Shown here: positions 26,461 through 38,604 of the stretch, piece after piece | How the letters are laid out: each line of letters starts with the position of its first letter | Numbering within the stretch: the first letter of the stretch is position 1 | Origin: Terana coerulea | Lineage: Eukaryota > Basidiomycota > Agaricomycetes > Polyporales > Phanerochaetaceae | DNA: 64,000 bases | Assembly (NCBI GenBank): GCA_024811115.1 | Contig: JAKOGH010000686.1 | Span: 98,202 to 162,201, forward strand | Direction: 5' to 3' | Position numbers and translations under genes: made by a program | Notes under the pieces: generated by a model | The model's input: the letters and a program-made list of their open reading frames with translations, nothing else | Told to the model about the DNA's origin: nothing | The model's database searches: none

Positions 26461-29400
26461 TGCGACGAGCGGAAGGAGAAGGGTGGCGAGTGACGGGGTT
26501 GACTGTAGCTTCAGCGAGCTTTTAACTGCTCTGACTAGCGACCTCCTTCCGGGAGAAGAGAAGCGATCGAAACCCCGGTATGAATCTCATGACATTGGAT
26601 TACCCAGGCCACGGCGGCGAGATCTCTTGGGTTCGAGCAGGCACGCTTGTCGGAAACATGGCTCTGCTTGAACACGAGGCGACCTGCATCGCGTTGGATG
26701 AGTTAGTACGTAACGGGCGTGAGCTAGCCAAAACGCACTTATCGATGCTCGTGGCGCGGACATCGGATATGGGCCAGAACAGGCATGTTGTGCACTGAAC
26801 AGTGGGACCGCAGGTGGTCGTTCGCCGACCGCTGGGCTGACTGTCCTCGACGCCCTGGACATTCACACTATCCATCAGCTGGCGTTGATTCGGCGTCAGA
26901 ACACATCGTCTTGAATGCGTCAAGGCGGTATAATTCGGCGGACGATAGGCCAGAGTTTCGGCAGTGTGTAGGATCATGGCACAGTCCCGAGGTTCTGAAA
27001 CGAGCTGTAAATAGGCGTAGATGGGATAAATTACCTGAAATAATACAACCTACCGGCCCGTGAAGGAAAGGCGTCATGGTGGCCATGCATGAACCGACTC
27101 TGCGGCGACTGTACTAGCCGATGCCAATGAAACAGTCGACGTCGACCTCACTTTCGATCGATGAGATGGATAGGCTGTACGTAAATCCACAAAGAGATCC
27201 CACTTGCCTGGCCCTGCTGAGCTGCATCATGCAGCCATCCTCTTGGAGCTTCTGCGTGAAGTGTTCGAAGCCATGTTGCGGACTGGCCCCTTGCGATCGT
27301 GCTGCTCAAATCTCGATTTCATCACGTTTGACGTCGCCAGCATCGATAATGATTAGGTACCACCGTACCAGTCTTGCCCGAAATGACCGCCTGCTCCGAG
27401 TTCGGTAGTGCACTGGCAGGACACGCAGCGGCGATATCGGTGTGCTTGTGCGCCGCCGTCATACGGGCTGGATACCGGGAGCTGAGTCCCAAAAGAATAT
27501 ACTAGACCATTTAGGATGGCTCACATCGACACTGGGATTCAGTCCGCAGCCACGCTGTGCACACGAGATGAACTAAATGGCTTGTATCTGGCCTTTAGTC
27601 AGGTATTCCGCACGGTAAGGAACGTTCCTGACATACGTATCTGCACCGCCATTGGGGCGCACACGATGCTCGGTGAAAGATATCCGCTATGCAAGCCCAC
27701 ACGCGGCCTGTCGCCGATGCACCGATGCGCCCGGCTCTTCCACCGGTGCAAGTTCCAAATATATATTCGCTTCCTCCGCGGCGGCGCGTCATTCGCGCCG
27801 TGAAGAATATTCTTGGGCGTTCGTATATGTAGGAGCACCGCAACATTCGGGCAGTCTCTAGCTAGTTGCCGAATCTGCAGTGAAGTCATCGGCGTACTGT
27901 TGCCAACATATCACCGTACTGCAATATGTATGATCATGAGCTCTAGATCGGTGAGAGGGTTGCCGATACCCACTATAGATATGCCCTTATAGCGCAGGGC
28001 GTATGACCGAGATCCGACTGATACTGTTGCCGATGCTTAGTGAAGTCTAGCGGCGGAGTCGGCCTCATTGAATCCAGCAAGCGTCACTCGCTTGCCTGTT
28101 GCACAAGGAGAGGACACTGGAGCTAGTGCAACGAACTAAACTACGTGGAAATCAGCGATAACTCCGACAACGACAAGACTAAAGTGCATAGCTTACTGCG
28201 ATGCGGTTCTCTGGATCGACTAGAACGCTCCCGGCAGAGTGCAAGCGACGCATAACTGATGTAATCTGTCATGTGAAAACGCTAGCACAGGGAGCGGCCA
28301 CACAGGAGTAGCGCACTGGGCATGCCGGCATTCAGAACTTGGCGAGCGAAGACTGCGCTAGTCTTGGTCGTTACGCCGCCACGAGGCGACAAGATGACAT
28401 TTCTGGGAGGCAGGCACCAAGCATCGGACTCGCCGCGATCGCCGCCCTTCGCGTCTCTCGTTCATCAGCAACGAGGTACGTCGGTCCCGGCGGTGGCAAC
28501 CGGCTTGTCTTGCGGCATGTACGCTTAGGGCGCCGTTAGAAGGAAAACTCTGTGGTGGAGATAGGAGGTGCTCACTAGGGAGGCCTTGCTGACATCAATT
28601 ACCGCTTATATCAGCAAATCGTCGAATAGTGCAGGAACCAAAATATGCTGCTGGTCCGATGCTTTGACAGTTGGCACATTTTAGTAGGATAAATGAGGTA
28701 ATTTGGACGTACGCTGCAGCGTCTGGGGTCACCATAGAGCTCCTGAAATAACCAAATTACAGATGCCAAGAGCGATGTCGGCGCCGCATTTGTCCCACAC
28801 TAATCCAGACATCGGCGGCGGCAACAAGTGTACCTTTAAGCTGGGCTCAATTAGCCTCTCCATTCGCAATGAAACAGGCGAGAGCCTGTAGACCGCGGGC
28901 GTTGCATGCTGAATCATTCTGAGTAACACAAACATGTTAGTTACAGGAATATATTAATATGGCATGCAAGATTCACGTACACGTAAAGGGTTCTCCTCTA
29001 ACCACGAGAAAGATACCGATGTACCAACAAAGTGCCGACGACTGTCTTGTCGCTCGGAATAGCAAACGACGTTGCATAGTTGACTCCCCGGACAAGCGGC
29101 ATTCGGATTTACGTGTTCTTGTCTGGCTCACGTCGATCGGCACTGCTGCTGTAAGGCGTTCACGTTACAAGTGCGCTGCGCTCACTTGGACCAGTTCAAA
29201 TGGGTCCCTGAAAGATCTTCTTGTGGCGGCTCGCTTGTGCAAAAACGCCCTTAAGATAGCAAGCGTACCTCGGCGTAATCCACTACGCAGCTTGCGCCTC
29301 AGCATACATGCTTTGAAAGCCTGTGCAATGAGCTATATTGGTATAAAACAAAAGCTCCGTAGACAGATCCCTGCTAACGAGAAGGTTAGTTTCAGCCTTC

Positions 29401-29796
29401 AGGACATGCATGTAAGGCCGCGCACCATAAGCTCTCGGGAGTCGGCAATGCAAAAATGCCACAGTGAGTACAAGTAACTTGCGGAGGCCAAAAGGGCCTC
29501 AATCCAGTTTCCTTTGTCTGCTTATGATGAAAAAGATGGTAGTCAACCTATGTCTCTGCTCCAAGTAAACATGCTCAGTTCAAGGTGAAGATGAGAGATG
29601 CAAGCAACGTTCAAGCCGCCGCGGCCAGAGCCTGCGCTACTCACAGCCACGTGTGGGATGTAACGTGACCAGCTACCATATTGGGCACCGTGATCCTGGA
29701 CACGTCTCTCTCGACATTGCTACGCTTGTTTTCGGCTACCTTTTGACTTACCACTTTATAGAAGGGGAATTAGACTCGAGAATAGCGGATTAAACC
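26461..29796. other. Gene desert of about 3.3 kb
   Basis: Frames on both strands (the longest is 28959-29477 +, 172 codons) show no recognisable domain, no transposase or reverse-transcriptase motif and no clear exon structure. I noticed no terminal inverted repeat or LTR. It could be decayed repeat sequence, but nothing here proves that. The final part holds the promoter of the delta-COP gene. Confidence 0.55.
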
Positions 29797-31716
29797 ATGG
29801 TAACTTCTTTTCCTGAGATGATGAACTATGAAACCAATAGCATGCCATACAGGTCGTACTTGCCGCTTCAATATGCACGAAGGCTGGTAAAGGTCACTCA
29901 AGTTTCTCCTAGCTTTTGCTATTGCGCGTGCTGAATGCTGTCTTAGCCGTTGTATCAAGACAATTCCGTGACATGTCAAGAGCACGGATAGAATCACTAC
30001 TTGCCTCATTCCCAAAAGTCATCCCGACAAACACCCAGCACACCTCGGTCGAGACCGCCGACGTCCGCTATGTCTACCAACCCCTAGAAGACCTTTACAT
30101 CGTGCTTATTACCAACAAATCCTCGAATATTCTCCAGGACATCGAAACACTGCACCTCTTCGCCCGCGTCGTGTCGGACATGTGCCGGACGGCCGACCAG
30201 CGCGAGATCTCGAAGAACGCGTTCGATATCCTGGAGGCGTTTGACGAGATCGTGAGCCTGGGGTACCGCGAGTCGGTGAACATGATGCAGGTCCGCAACA
30301 TACTGGAGATGGAGAGTCACGAGGAGAAGATTCAGGAAATCATTGCCAGAGTGAGCACATCGCATCCTGCACTACTTGGTATCATATTCATGCCCGGACA
30401 TTTGACACTAGAACAAAGAAGCCGAAGCCAAGGAAGAGCTCAAGCGCCGCGCAAAGCAGCTCGAAATGCAACGGCGCGAGCAGCAACGACGCACAGCCGC
30501 GGGCGGTCCGTCCGGAGGCAGCTACCTCGGTGGTGGGATCTCTGGCTACGCACCTGTCCCCAGCGGTACGACGCGCCCAGCCCGGCGCGTCAGGCCTCCC
30601 TGCGCCATCTACTTTACGCACACCCCAATTCAAGGGTACCGGTATGAAGCTCGGCAGCAAGAAGACAACTCAGTCACAACTTTTGGATGCCCTTGGTGGC
30701 GAAGCTTTGTTGTCTGAAGATATGTCCGTTCCGGGCACGCCTGTGCCGCCTGAACCTGTCGCCGCCGCTGCGCCCAAGGATGAGCGGGGCAGTTTGCCCT
30801 TCTCGTGACTGCGGAAAGGTACGTCATATCTCGCAAGTACAGACTCAACGTATTGACGGATTTTTCACAGTGTGCACGCGGTCGTCCGCGAAAACATCTC
30901 ACTCGAGCTCGTTCGTGAGGGTGGGTTGAACAACCTTGAGCTCAAGGGTGACATGAACCTGCAAATTACCGACGCCGCTTTGGCACGCGTCAAGCTCTCA
31001 CTTGCTGAGCCTGCTACTGCATTCGGTCCGGAGCTGCAGTACAAGCAACATCCCAATGTCGGCAAGTTCGCCGCCAATAAGGAGCGTGTTATTGCTCTGA
31101 AGGATCCATCGCGGTCGTTCCCTGTCGGCCAATCTTTGGCCGTATTGAAGTGGAGATACTCTGGGAAGGATGAGAGTTACGTTCCTCTGTCAAGTGCGAA
31201 CTTTCGCTTTTCATGTCCAGGCGCTTTCTCACGATACTTGCACAGTCAACTGCTGGCCTACTCCTTCCAACGACGGTACTTGTGATGTCAACATTGAGTA
31301 CGAGCTCGAGAATGAGGGCTTAATACTTCACGACGTTGTCATCTCTATTCCTCTCCCGTGAGCAGCCATGCATCTTCTTTTCAACACTATCATAACTCTG
31401 ACCACCATCCTACGCAACTAGTGACGGCTCATACCCCACTGTCTCATCACACACCGGCGACTGGGCGCTGAACTCTTCAAGTCACGCCATTGACTGGAAC
31501 ATTGGCCGCGTCGACTCTAGCGAGCGCTCCGGCACGCTCGAGTTCAGCGTCGGTGGCGACGACGCCGGGGCGTTCTTCCCCGTCCGCGTAAACTTCGTCG
31601 CGCAGGGTAGCATCGCCGGCGTCCGCCTGGCGTCCATCACCCGAGTGGACAATGGCGAGGAGGTGACGTTCTCGGAGGACGCGAGCGTCGTCGTGGATAA
31701 CTACACCGTCGTCTGA
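29797..31716 (+). CDS. RET2: Coatomer subunit delta (delta-COP)
   Basis: Delta-COP belongs to the COPI coat, which returns cargo from the Golgi to the ER. The N-terminal longin domain reads VVLAASICTKA...VVSRQFRDMSRARIESLLASFPKVIP, then YVYQPLEDLYIVLITNKSSNILQDIETLHLFARVVSD. A charged linker follows (KEAEAKEELKRRAKQLEMQRREQ). The C-terminal mu-homology domain starts near 30873 (HAVVRENISLELVREGGLNNLELKGDMNLQI) and includes INCWPTPSNDGTCDVNIEYEL and the end VDNYTVV. ATG 29797-29799 is followed directly by an intron (29800-29852), then an exon of 34 nt and a second intron 29887-29946. More introns lie near 30351-30412, 30815-30871, 31192-31246 and 31359-31421. Frame breaks near 30560, 30585 and 30800 each fit one missing base in a homopolymer. 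Confidence 0.94.
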
Positions 31717-32366
31717 GTCTGGGTTGCTATAAGCTAAATTATAAGGATGTTAACCAGCTGTCTTGTTGTGCGCAATGTTTGCTAGTCTTCGTCGTGGAGG
31801 GCTTGTAACATCGACTGCGCCGAGTATGCACACCGCCGTACTGTCTAACCGACTACGGCCGGTCCTGGTCGGATTGTATAGCGGAAACACATTTCCTGGA
31901 TTGGGCAAGGCAAGGCAATCCTGTGTACTCAACCTATCAAAGACCAGGCAAGCAGGCGACCAACAGGCAACTGCGATCTGTACGACGGCGCCCGCCATCG
32001 CGAGGAGTATGCCCTCGAAATTCTAATTGGCCCGCAGACTCCCATCCCATACCGCCATTTTTGCTAATAGAACATCCTCTACTACTTTCTCAGTAGCTAT
32101 CATGATCGTGTAGAAGAGAGTTGAGACTTGTCATGTGCATTGAAGCGTAAGGCTATAACTGACTTTGACGTGAAGTTACACCGTTATATTTAGCGTTCTG
32201 CAGCTTAGCTATGTACGGCTGCAAAATGCTCTACAAAAGTGCTCCCAGGCTCGTACGCACTCACCACGAATTATGAAGAATAAAGTTGGCATGGTAGCTT
32301 GAACTTCAAACCAACATCTGGATGATCGGGACCTCCCAACGAAGCTCATTGACAACACTGGTACTG
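31717..32366. other. Intergenic between delta-COP and the retrotransposon
   Basis: This is the 3' region of delta-COP and the target DNA of the copia insertion. No gene is recognised. The same intergenic tract resumes at 38902. Confidence 0.6.
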
Positions 32367-32371
32367 CCCGC
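32367..32371. repeat. Target-site duplication, left copy (CCCGC)
   Basis: CCCGC directly before the left LTR is repeated exactly after the right LTR at 38897-38901. A 5-bp duplication is the normal footprint of Ty1/copia integrase. Confidence 0.9.
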
Positions 32372-32665
32372 TGTAGAAGTGCAGCGCATACAGCGGCGTA
32401 CACTCCTACCGAGGCCTAGAGGAAGCTAGGATGGTTACTCACCTGTAGGCTGGTTTGGTTACACGTTAGTGGGTTGAGAGAGTTGTAAGAGTCTTATTAG
32501 AATATGGCGCAGAGGGCTGCCTTATATACAATACTGGGTGGCTGTACTACAAACAGACACAAATAGGTACCAGGACAATAGACAATAGGCATCGTCATGG
32601 TGGGACCTGGTAGAACAATAGAGAAGATGTGAGCAGAGCGCTACGGGCGTCTATCTGACTCAACA
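32372..32665 (-). repeat. 3' LTR of the copia element
   Basis: The + strand reads TGTAGAAGTGCAGCGC... to ...TGACTCAACA. It is nearly identical to 38605-38896. The differences are a G/A at position 2, A/G near position 21, a 2-bp indel in the GAGAGAG tract, G/T in ATTAGAAT, and two 1-bp indels near CTACGGGCG. Confidence 0.95.
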
Positions 32666-32677
32666 CTCCTCCTAACC
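32666..32677 (-). promoter_or_regulatory. Polypurine tract of the copia element
   Basis: On the element strand GGTTAGGAGGAG abuts the 3' LTR. This is the expected place for the RNase-H-resistant primer of plus-strand DNA synthesis. Confidence 0.75.
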
Positions 32678-32713
32678 TAGCACGGCGTACTGCCTGCGCT
32701 GGTTTAGTCAGCG

Positions 32714-34325
32714 CTAGTTAGCAGCGATGCGAAGTCCGAGCATTGGTCGGAACTTCTCAATCTTGACCCTTCCCAGATTCTTGGTAAAGATATCTGCGGG
32801 ATTGTCAACGCCAGGTACGAAGAGTACTTCGACGTGGCCAGCTTCGGCGACATCGCCGAATGTAGTGGTAGCGAATGTCGATGTGCTTAGTGCGCTTTTC
32901 AGTAACGGGATTTTCCAAGACGAATAGAGCGCCCTGGTTGTCGCTGCAGATGGGTACTTTCTCGAAGTTGTAACCGAGTTCAGAGAGGATATTTCGAATC
33001 CACATGACTTCTCGGGAGCAGTCGCTGAGTGCCATGTATTCGGCATCTTTAGTCGACGTTGCTACAGACTTCTGTGCGAAAGAGCTCCAGTTAAAAGCTC
33101 CTCCTGCAAGCATTAGCAGGAAGCCAGTCTGAGAGCGGCGGTTGGAAGCAGCCGCCCAATCTGCATCGGTGTCGCCACCAAGCCTAACCCGGGAAGAGCC
33201 GTTATACTCGAGTGTGTAGTTACGAGTGCCTGACAGGTAGCGGCAGATGTACAGCGCTCTGTTCAGGTGGTCTTCGGACGGGTTCGCACTGAACTGTGCG
33301 AGCTTTGTGACAGTGTCGCAATGTCCGGTCGTGTACCGAGCATGATATAAAGGAGTGAGCCTATCACAATTTGGAAGCGGCTCTGGCGAGCTCTGTTTAG
33401 CTCTCCTTCATTTAGGTTGAGGGATATAACCCTCAGGAAGCGGAGTCTTTGCCATTTTGGCATTGGTCTGGCCGCGGCGTTCGAGTACCTTGTCAAGGTA
33501 GGCGCATTGATCAATCACGATCTTGTCGCCAACTCGTTGTATGCGCATGCGCGAGAAACTCCTTCACGTCGCCCATATCGCGACACTCCCACCGTTGCAT
33601 GAAGGACTCCTTTTCTTGGAGTACTTTTGCCTTGCTGCGTCCGGCGAATATAGCGTCGTCAACATAGACTACGGCGATGACCATGTTGTTGCCTGCGCCT
33701 TTGGCGTATCGCCAGCATCGGACTTCAGTCTTTTGAAGCCGAGCTCAGCCATGGACTTGCTAAGGGCTTTCCACCAGGACAGTCCTGCCTGCTTAAGCCC
33801 GTAAAGGGGCGCTGACGGAGACGAAGCACCATGTGCTTTTTCCCTTGAGCAGGAAAGCCATCGGGTTGTTCCATGTAGATCTCCTCATCTAATAGTCCGT
33901 ACAAATATGCGTTGCGCACATCGAGGCCAGTAAGAAAGAAGCCTTGAGTGCCGCCAAGGGCAAGTACGAATCTAACGGTTTCAAACCGTACGACTGGAGA
34001 AGATTTTGTCATAGTCGATTCCCTCAATTTGAGAGAAGCCGCGAGCTACAAGTCGCGCTTTCTTTCGACCATCTGATTTCTCATCAAAAACCCATCGGTT
34101 CTTAATGACGCGTTTGCCTTTCGGCCGCGGGGCGAGTTCGAACACGCCTCTTTTGCTTAATGCATCGAGCTCATCTTTGCATGCAGCACGCCATTCTACC
34201 TGCTGTTTTGCAGGCAGGCGGTTTATGTCACGTAAAGTCCAGTCTCGGACTGAAGACTTTGTTGCGTCAGGATCGACTGCTTGGGCAAGCAAATAATTGT
34301 AGAAATTTACTCCCCCTTCCGGCAC
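32714..34325 (-). CDS. Copia pol, reverse transcriptase and RNase H part
   Basis: This is the second half of the polyprotein. The RT domain opens with WRAACKDELDALSKRGVFELAPRPKGKRVIKNRWVF and continues with KKARLVARGFSQIEGIDYDKIFS, LDVRNAYLYGLLDEEIYMEQPDGF and the active-site motif YVDDAIFAG near 33670-33645. The RNase H part includes IGSLLYIMLGTRPDIA, GGDTDADWAAASNRRSQTGF and KSVATSTKDAEYMALSDCSREVMWIRNIL. Together these are diagnostic of Ty1/copia. The frame changes near 34020, 33795 and 33290, and again within 33250-33110. The last continuous piece, starting at 33113, stops in the tract leading to the LTR. Confidence 0.92.
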
Positions 34326-34958
34326 AGTCGTGCCAGTATGTCATCTGACACTGGGCTTTCGCTTCCAGTGTCTCCAGTGGGCTCAGTGATATCCGGAACA
34401 GGTTCGAGCTGTTCGGATGTAGAAGCTAGCAGGACGTGTGGCGGGGACACTGTCGGGCTGCTTGCTAGACTGACCGCGCCCTTGGTAGCTAACCTTGGTG
34501 GGCTTGGTCTGGCCAGTCTGCTTTTCCCAACTACGGATACCTCTATCAGCACCTAAAATCCGTGACGGTGCTTGTGACTGGTCGTACACGGAGCCTGGAT
34601 TTTTGACTGGGATCCTTCGTGCGAGTACTACGCCCGCGGCCGGCAGGGAATAACTGGTGGTGCCAGTACCTGCGGATCTTCTGCGGGTGGTGTCGCTCGC
34701 TGACGAAGCGGACTCGGGCTACGCCCAACTGGGGAGCTTAGGGGTTGAACCGTCGTTCAACCCGCTCGGTCTCTTTTTGGCGGGAAGGAGGGTTAGGACG
34801 AGGTGCAGCTCGCCGTTTAGGCGGTGGCGCATCGTCGTCACTATCGTCTGATCCTGCACCTTGCGAAGACTCACTGTCGTTCGCGTTTTTGGTGTTTTGC
34901 GCTAGGCGGGTCAGGCCGCGCGGGCATTTTGCCGTCAGGGCACTTGGGGAAATAAGTT

Positions 34959-36467
34959 TCACACCACTCGACTTGAGTTGAAGCGAAACACGACGTTGTT
35001 GGGTCCTCTCATGAAGGTCCAACCGTGCTCGTCATGTCCGATGTATGTCATCATTTCGGACTTAGGCTGTAGTTTGTTCTTTCGAACATCGGCAGGGATA
35101 AAGACCCATGCACCGCAGCCGAATACGCGGATGTTATCAACGCGTGGTTTTTCACCCATGAGTGCCTCATAAGGCGTAACCCATTTTAATCGTGAAACGG
35201 GGTGCGGTTGTAAAGCACTGTTGCGTGCATAACCGCAAATTCCCACCACGAAGGAGGAATGCAAGCTGTGAAGCGCATAGCCTCGGCTTTGTCCATGAGG
35301 GTTCGATTGAACCGCTCAGCGCGTCCATTCTGCTGTGGAGTATGAGGAACGCTAGTTAGGATTTTAATCCCTTCGTCCTTTAGCATTTGAATGAATGCGT
35401 TTGATTTATATTCTCCCCCTGCATCCGACATCCAGCTCTCGACATTGCTTTATGCTGGTTTTGAACCATAGCAAGAAAGTTTTTTGTTGCTTGGATGGCG
35501 ACGGATTTTAGCCTTAGGCAAATAATCCATGCATGCGACGTATAATCATCGACAAAGGTGATGATATACTTGTACCGGTGATATGAATCGACCGGAAATT
35601 CTTTCAAGTCACTGTGAATGAGCTCAAAGGTCGCGATGCTCGTCGAGGGCGTCGGCGGAAAGAGCGATTGTGCATCTTTCCTTGTGCGCAGCCGGAGCAG
35701 GGTGAGTCCGACTTGTTATAGTCGAAATCGGGCATTCCGTCGTTGCTGACGGAAGTTGACGTAGGATCCGCTCAGAGGGATGTCCAAAACGTCTGTGCAT
35801 TATTTCGTGCGAGACTAGCGCAAGGCCGTCTCGGTCAGTGTCTAAATAGTACACTGTTGCATTTGGGTAAAGCGCAATAATTCCTGGCGATTATCACCGT
35901 CCAGGATTTTCAGAGTGGTTGCGTCACCCTCAATTAACCGGTTCTGTCGTAGCAGCTGGCCAAGCGAGATTAGATTCATGTCTTTTTGTGAAGGCATGAG
36001 TCGAACATTTTTCAGTAAGACTTTAATCGTTCTACTTGTCGCGCTAGGACGGTAGTTGATGACGGAGTCACCTTCCTCAGAGATAGTTACATGCCCATTA
36101 GCCGTTTGAACGACAATTGGGTCAATGTTGCGCAAATTGCGCAATAAACTTCTTTGACCGGTGAAGTGGAAAGACGCTCCTGAGTCGAGCAGCCAATCAC
36201 TTGATTTTGCAAGGTTTTTCCTTTGCAGCTCTGACACGCGTTAAATAACTTATTGTGCACACATCGGTCTGGTAATTGAAGGAATCCAGCTCCATTCAAT
36301 ACAGTAGCATACATGTGGTATCTACTGCTTAGTTCAGCCCGCCCGAGACACTGCGCAATCAGCTGCAAGGTTTCGGTTAGTGTAGTGCACGAGTGCAGAG
36401 TTAGAGGGGCGTACTCAGTACAGCGTCGATGATGTCCTGGTGGATCTCTCGATCGTCCATCAGGCAT
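34959..36467 (-). CDS. Copia pol, protease and integrase part
   Basis: The aspartic protease core SDWLLDSGASFHFTG lies near 36210-36160. The pre-integrase segment HEIMHRRFGHPSERILRQLP lies near 35810-35750. The integrase core follows: YKYIITFVDDYTSHAWI near 35570-35520, MSDAGGEYKSNAFIQML near 35430-35380, and VPHTPQQNGRAERFNRTLMDKAEAM near 35350-35280, which has the usual PQQNG..E context of the third catalytic acid. The C-terminal part VFGCGAWVFIPADVRKNKLQPKS lies near 35130-35060. Frame breaks lie near 35720, 35430 and 35200. An acidic linker at about 34740-35020 joins it to the RT part. Confidence 0.9.
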
Positions 36468-37739
36468 CCGGCCGAACTAGTCGTCGACGTCGCTGTCGTT
36501 GTCCTCGTTTCCGAGGGACACGGCGTCCTCGATGTCAGGGTGGTCGCGGGCGTCGAAGCCGTCCTCCCTGTCGAGCGACATTTGCATGTCGACCTCGTCA
36601 GACCAGATGATCGGCGAGGATTCGCGCGAGCTGCGCTTGGCGGGGCGAGAGGAGCTGCCCTCGACGAACTCTGGCTCAGCAAACTTGCGTTTGAGAGCTG
36701 ACGTTGTTCGAGTCGATGCGGGCGTCGAGCTCGGCGATGCGAGCATCGAGCATGCGCTCGGCGTAGTCGAGGTCGGCCTGCTTGGCGCTGACGAGCCTTC
36801 TCGCGGCCTCATCTTCGGCTGGCGGTGGCGGCGAACTCGCTCTCCTGGGCGGTGGCCAGCTTGACAAGCTGGTGTCGCTCCCATCGGGCGTGCCCGCTGA
36901 CGCTTCTGGTCGAGGGTCGAGCCCTTGTTCAGGGCGGCGTTCTTGTCCGGCGATCCACTGCTTGCGAGCAAGCTTGCGGAGCTCTGCGGCCTCGCGAAGC
37001 TGGGCCTTATGCAGAGTTTGGTACTACGTCATCCTCGTCGAGGATTGCTAACAATTTAGTTAGCATGGGGAGATCGTCGAGAGTGAACTCCTGTTGGAAT
37101 TCTAACTCACGGACGGAGTTCGCAGATTGCGGTGCTCGATATCCCGCATGGCGTCGGCCGGTGAAGCATTGTGCTCGTTGGCGTCGATAACCTCCTCGAG
37201 GGTCCGGGATGCGCTCCTGGGACCCGACGACTCCAAGCTTCTCAGCAAGGGATAGTGCCTTCGCGGAAGGCGGGGGAACTAGTTGCCGTTGCCGAGCCAG
37301 AGCTCGCGCTCTCCTTCGATGCGAGACTGAATTTCTTCGGCCTCGGATTTGGGGAAGCGGGATGGCGGGGGCAAAGTCGTTCACCACGGGATGACCGGGG
37401 GCGGCGATGTAGGAGTGACCGTGGTCAGCATCCTGGGCCCTGCCCTTGCCCTTGCCCGGCAGCGCTTGCCGGCGCTGGGTCTTCTGCCCTTGCCGTTGCC
37501 GGCACCGTCCTGCTGCTGCTGCTGCTGCCCTTGCGGGCGCTGCTGCTGCGCATGCTGCTACTGCCCGTTAGGGCGCTGCTGCTATTTGAACTGGGGATCC
37601 TTCCCTTGTTCTTGACGGCGGTGACGCGTTTAGCAGACTCAGTCTGCTTGCGCTGGCCACCGAGCTTTCGCTGCTCCCATGCAGCGATGAGTTACCTCCC
37701 ATATTGCCTGGGATCAGGGGCCCCAGCCGGGGTAGGAGT
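36468..37739 (-). CDS. Copia gag C-terminal / linker region, frame unclear
   Basis: Two minus-strand frames (37007-37387 and 36477-36971) are open. They contain VNDFAPAIPLPQIRGRR, LVPPPSAKALSLAEKLGV and a charged tail ending DNDSDVDD. A clear CCHC zinc knuckle was not found. The region is probably the rest of gag, but frame breaks and low-complexity sequence around 37500-37600 make the exact protein uncertain. Confidence 0.55.
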
Positions 37740-38371
37740 TAGCGATGTGTCCACCATCTTTTGGTTCAGCGTGGTGACGGTGGCGATGTGCTTACCATAC
37801 CCTGGTGTCTTTGAAATGAGGAGCATCAGGTGTATGTAATCGTCCACAGACGCATGCGCTCGCATCTAGGCCGGTCGACATGTGCCTGGATCTTGGCGAC
37901 CGCGGGTGCTGGAGACTGATCCTCGGGGAGGCGAGTTTCCAGGAGGCCCTGAAGTCAGCGTAGGCCGTACCCAGAGTATTCTGGGTGTAGGTGGTCTGCA
38001 AGGACTCGTACAGGGCCTTGGCTGTCGTCTCGTTCACTGACTGTCCGATCTGGTATGTCAAGCGAAGGCGGATAAAGCCCATGGCCCGGAGGTCGTCATT
38101 GATCCAGTCGTCGAGCTTGTCGACGGCCCTAGAGTGCTCATGCTCGTTGCCGGGCACCTCGCCGCTGGCGGGAAGCTCAGCGGTGGTTGGAGTGGCGGGG
38201 GCGGCCGGGAGCTGCCGGGACAGTGCGGAATAAGACCGGCACCGTCGGCTGGGTCGTCAAGAGCTGACGAGAGATGCCCTGAGTGCCCAGGAACGACTTC
38301 AAGGTGTCGTTCCAGTGCTCCCAGTTAGTTCCGTCGAGGACGGGGACAAGCTTCTCGAGTGAGGAAGACAT
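37740..38371 (-). CDS. Copia gag, N-terminal part
   Basis: The start at 38371 gives MSSSLEKLVPVLDGTNWEHW, the typical copia gag opening (UBN2/DUF4219-like, LDGTNWxxW). After a frame break near 38230 it continues DKLDDWINDDLRAMGFIRLRLTYQIG and TAKALYESLQTTYTQNTLGTAYADF. A further break lies near 37920. Beyond about 37740 the sequence turns low-complexity (Ser/Ala/Gln-rich CTG repeats) and I could not follow one frame. Confidence 0.8.
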
Positions 38372-38590
38372 TGTTGAGTTCTGTAGGGACAGAACAGTCA
38401 GTACGATGTACTGACCTGGCTTTAACCAAGGAGGGGCCTCAAAGGGCACCCTCGTGCCTGCTCAGCTTGCCCGGCGCAGACGGTGCGCTAGTAGCGCAAC
38501 CGTCGCGCACGATGGCAGCGAGTAGGTACAGGCGAAGTATACCAATGAGCTGGTTGTTGCTGCCAGTGACGGCGCAATCAACCGCGTCAT

Positions 38591-38604
38591 CGGGGCTCAT
38601 AACC
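38591..38604 (-). promoter_or_regulatory. Primer-binding site, half-tRNA-iMet type
   Basis: Directly after the 5' LTR the element reads GGTTATGAGCCCCG. Its complement CGGGGCTCATAACC matches the anticodon arm of fungal initiator tRNA-Met (GGGCUCAUAACC, with the CAU anticodon), not the tRNA 3' end. Drosophila copia uses the equivalent site. Confidence 0.75.

Noticed and set aside
28959..29477. 172-residue plus-strand frame in the gene desert
   Set aside because: No domain, odd composition and no supporting introns or neighbours.
32900..34900. Plus-strand frames within the retrotransposon as host genes
   Set aside because: The minus-strand frames carry clear RT and RNase H motifs. The plus-strand frames are their shadows.
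37480..37570. CTG/GCTGCTG microsatellite as an independent repeat locus
   Set aside because: It lies within the copia gag region and encodes a low-complexity Ser/Ala/Gln stretch. It is not a separate element.
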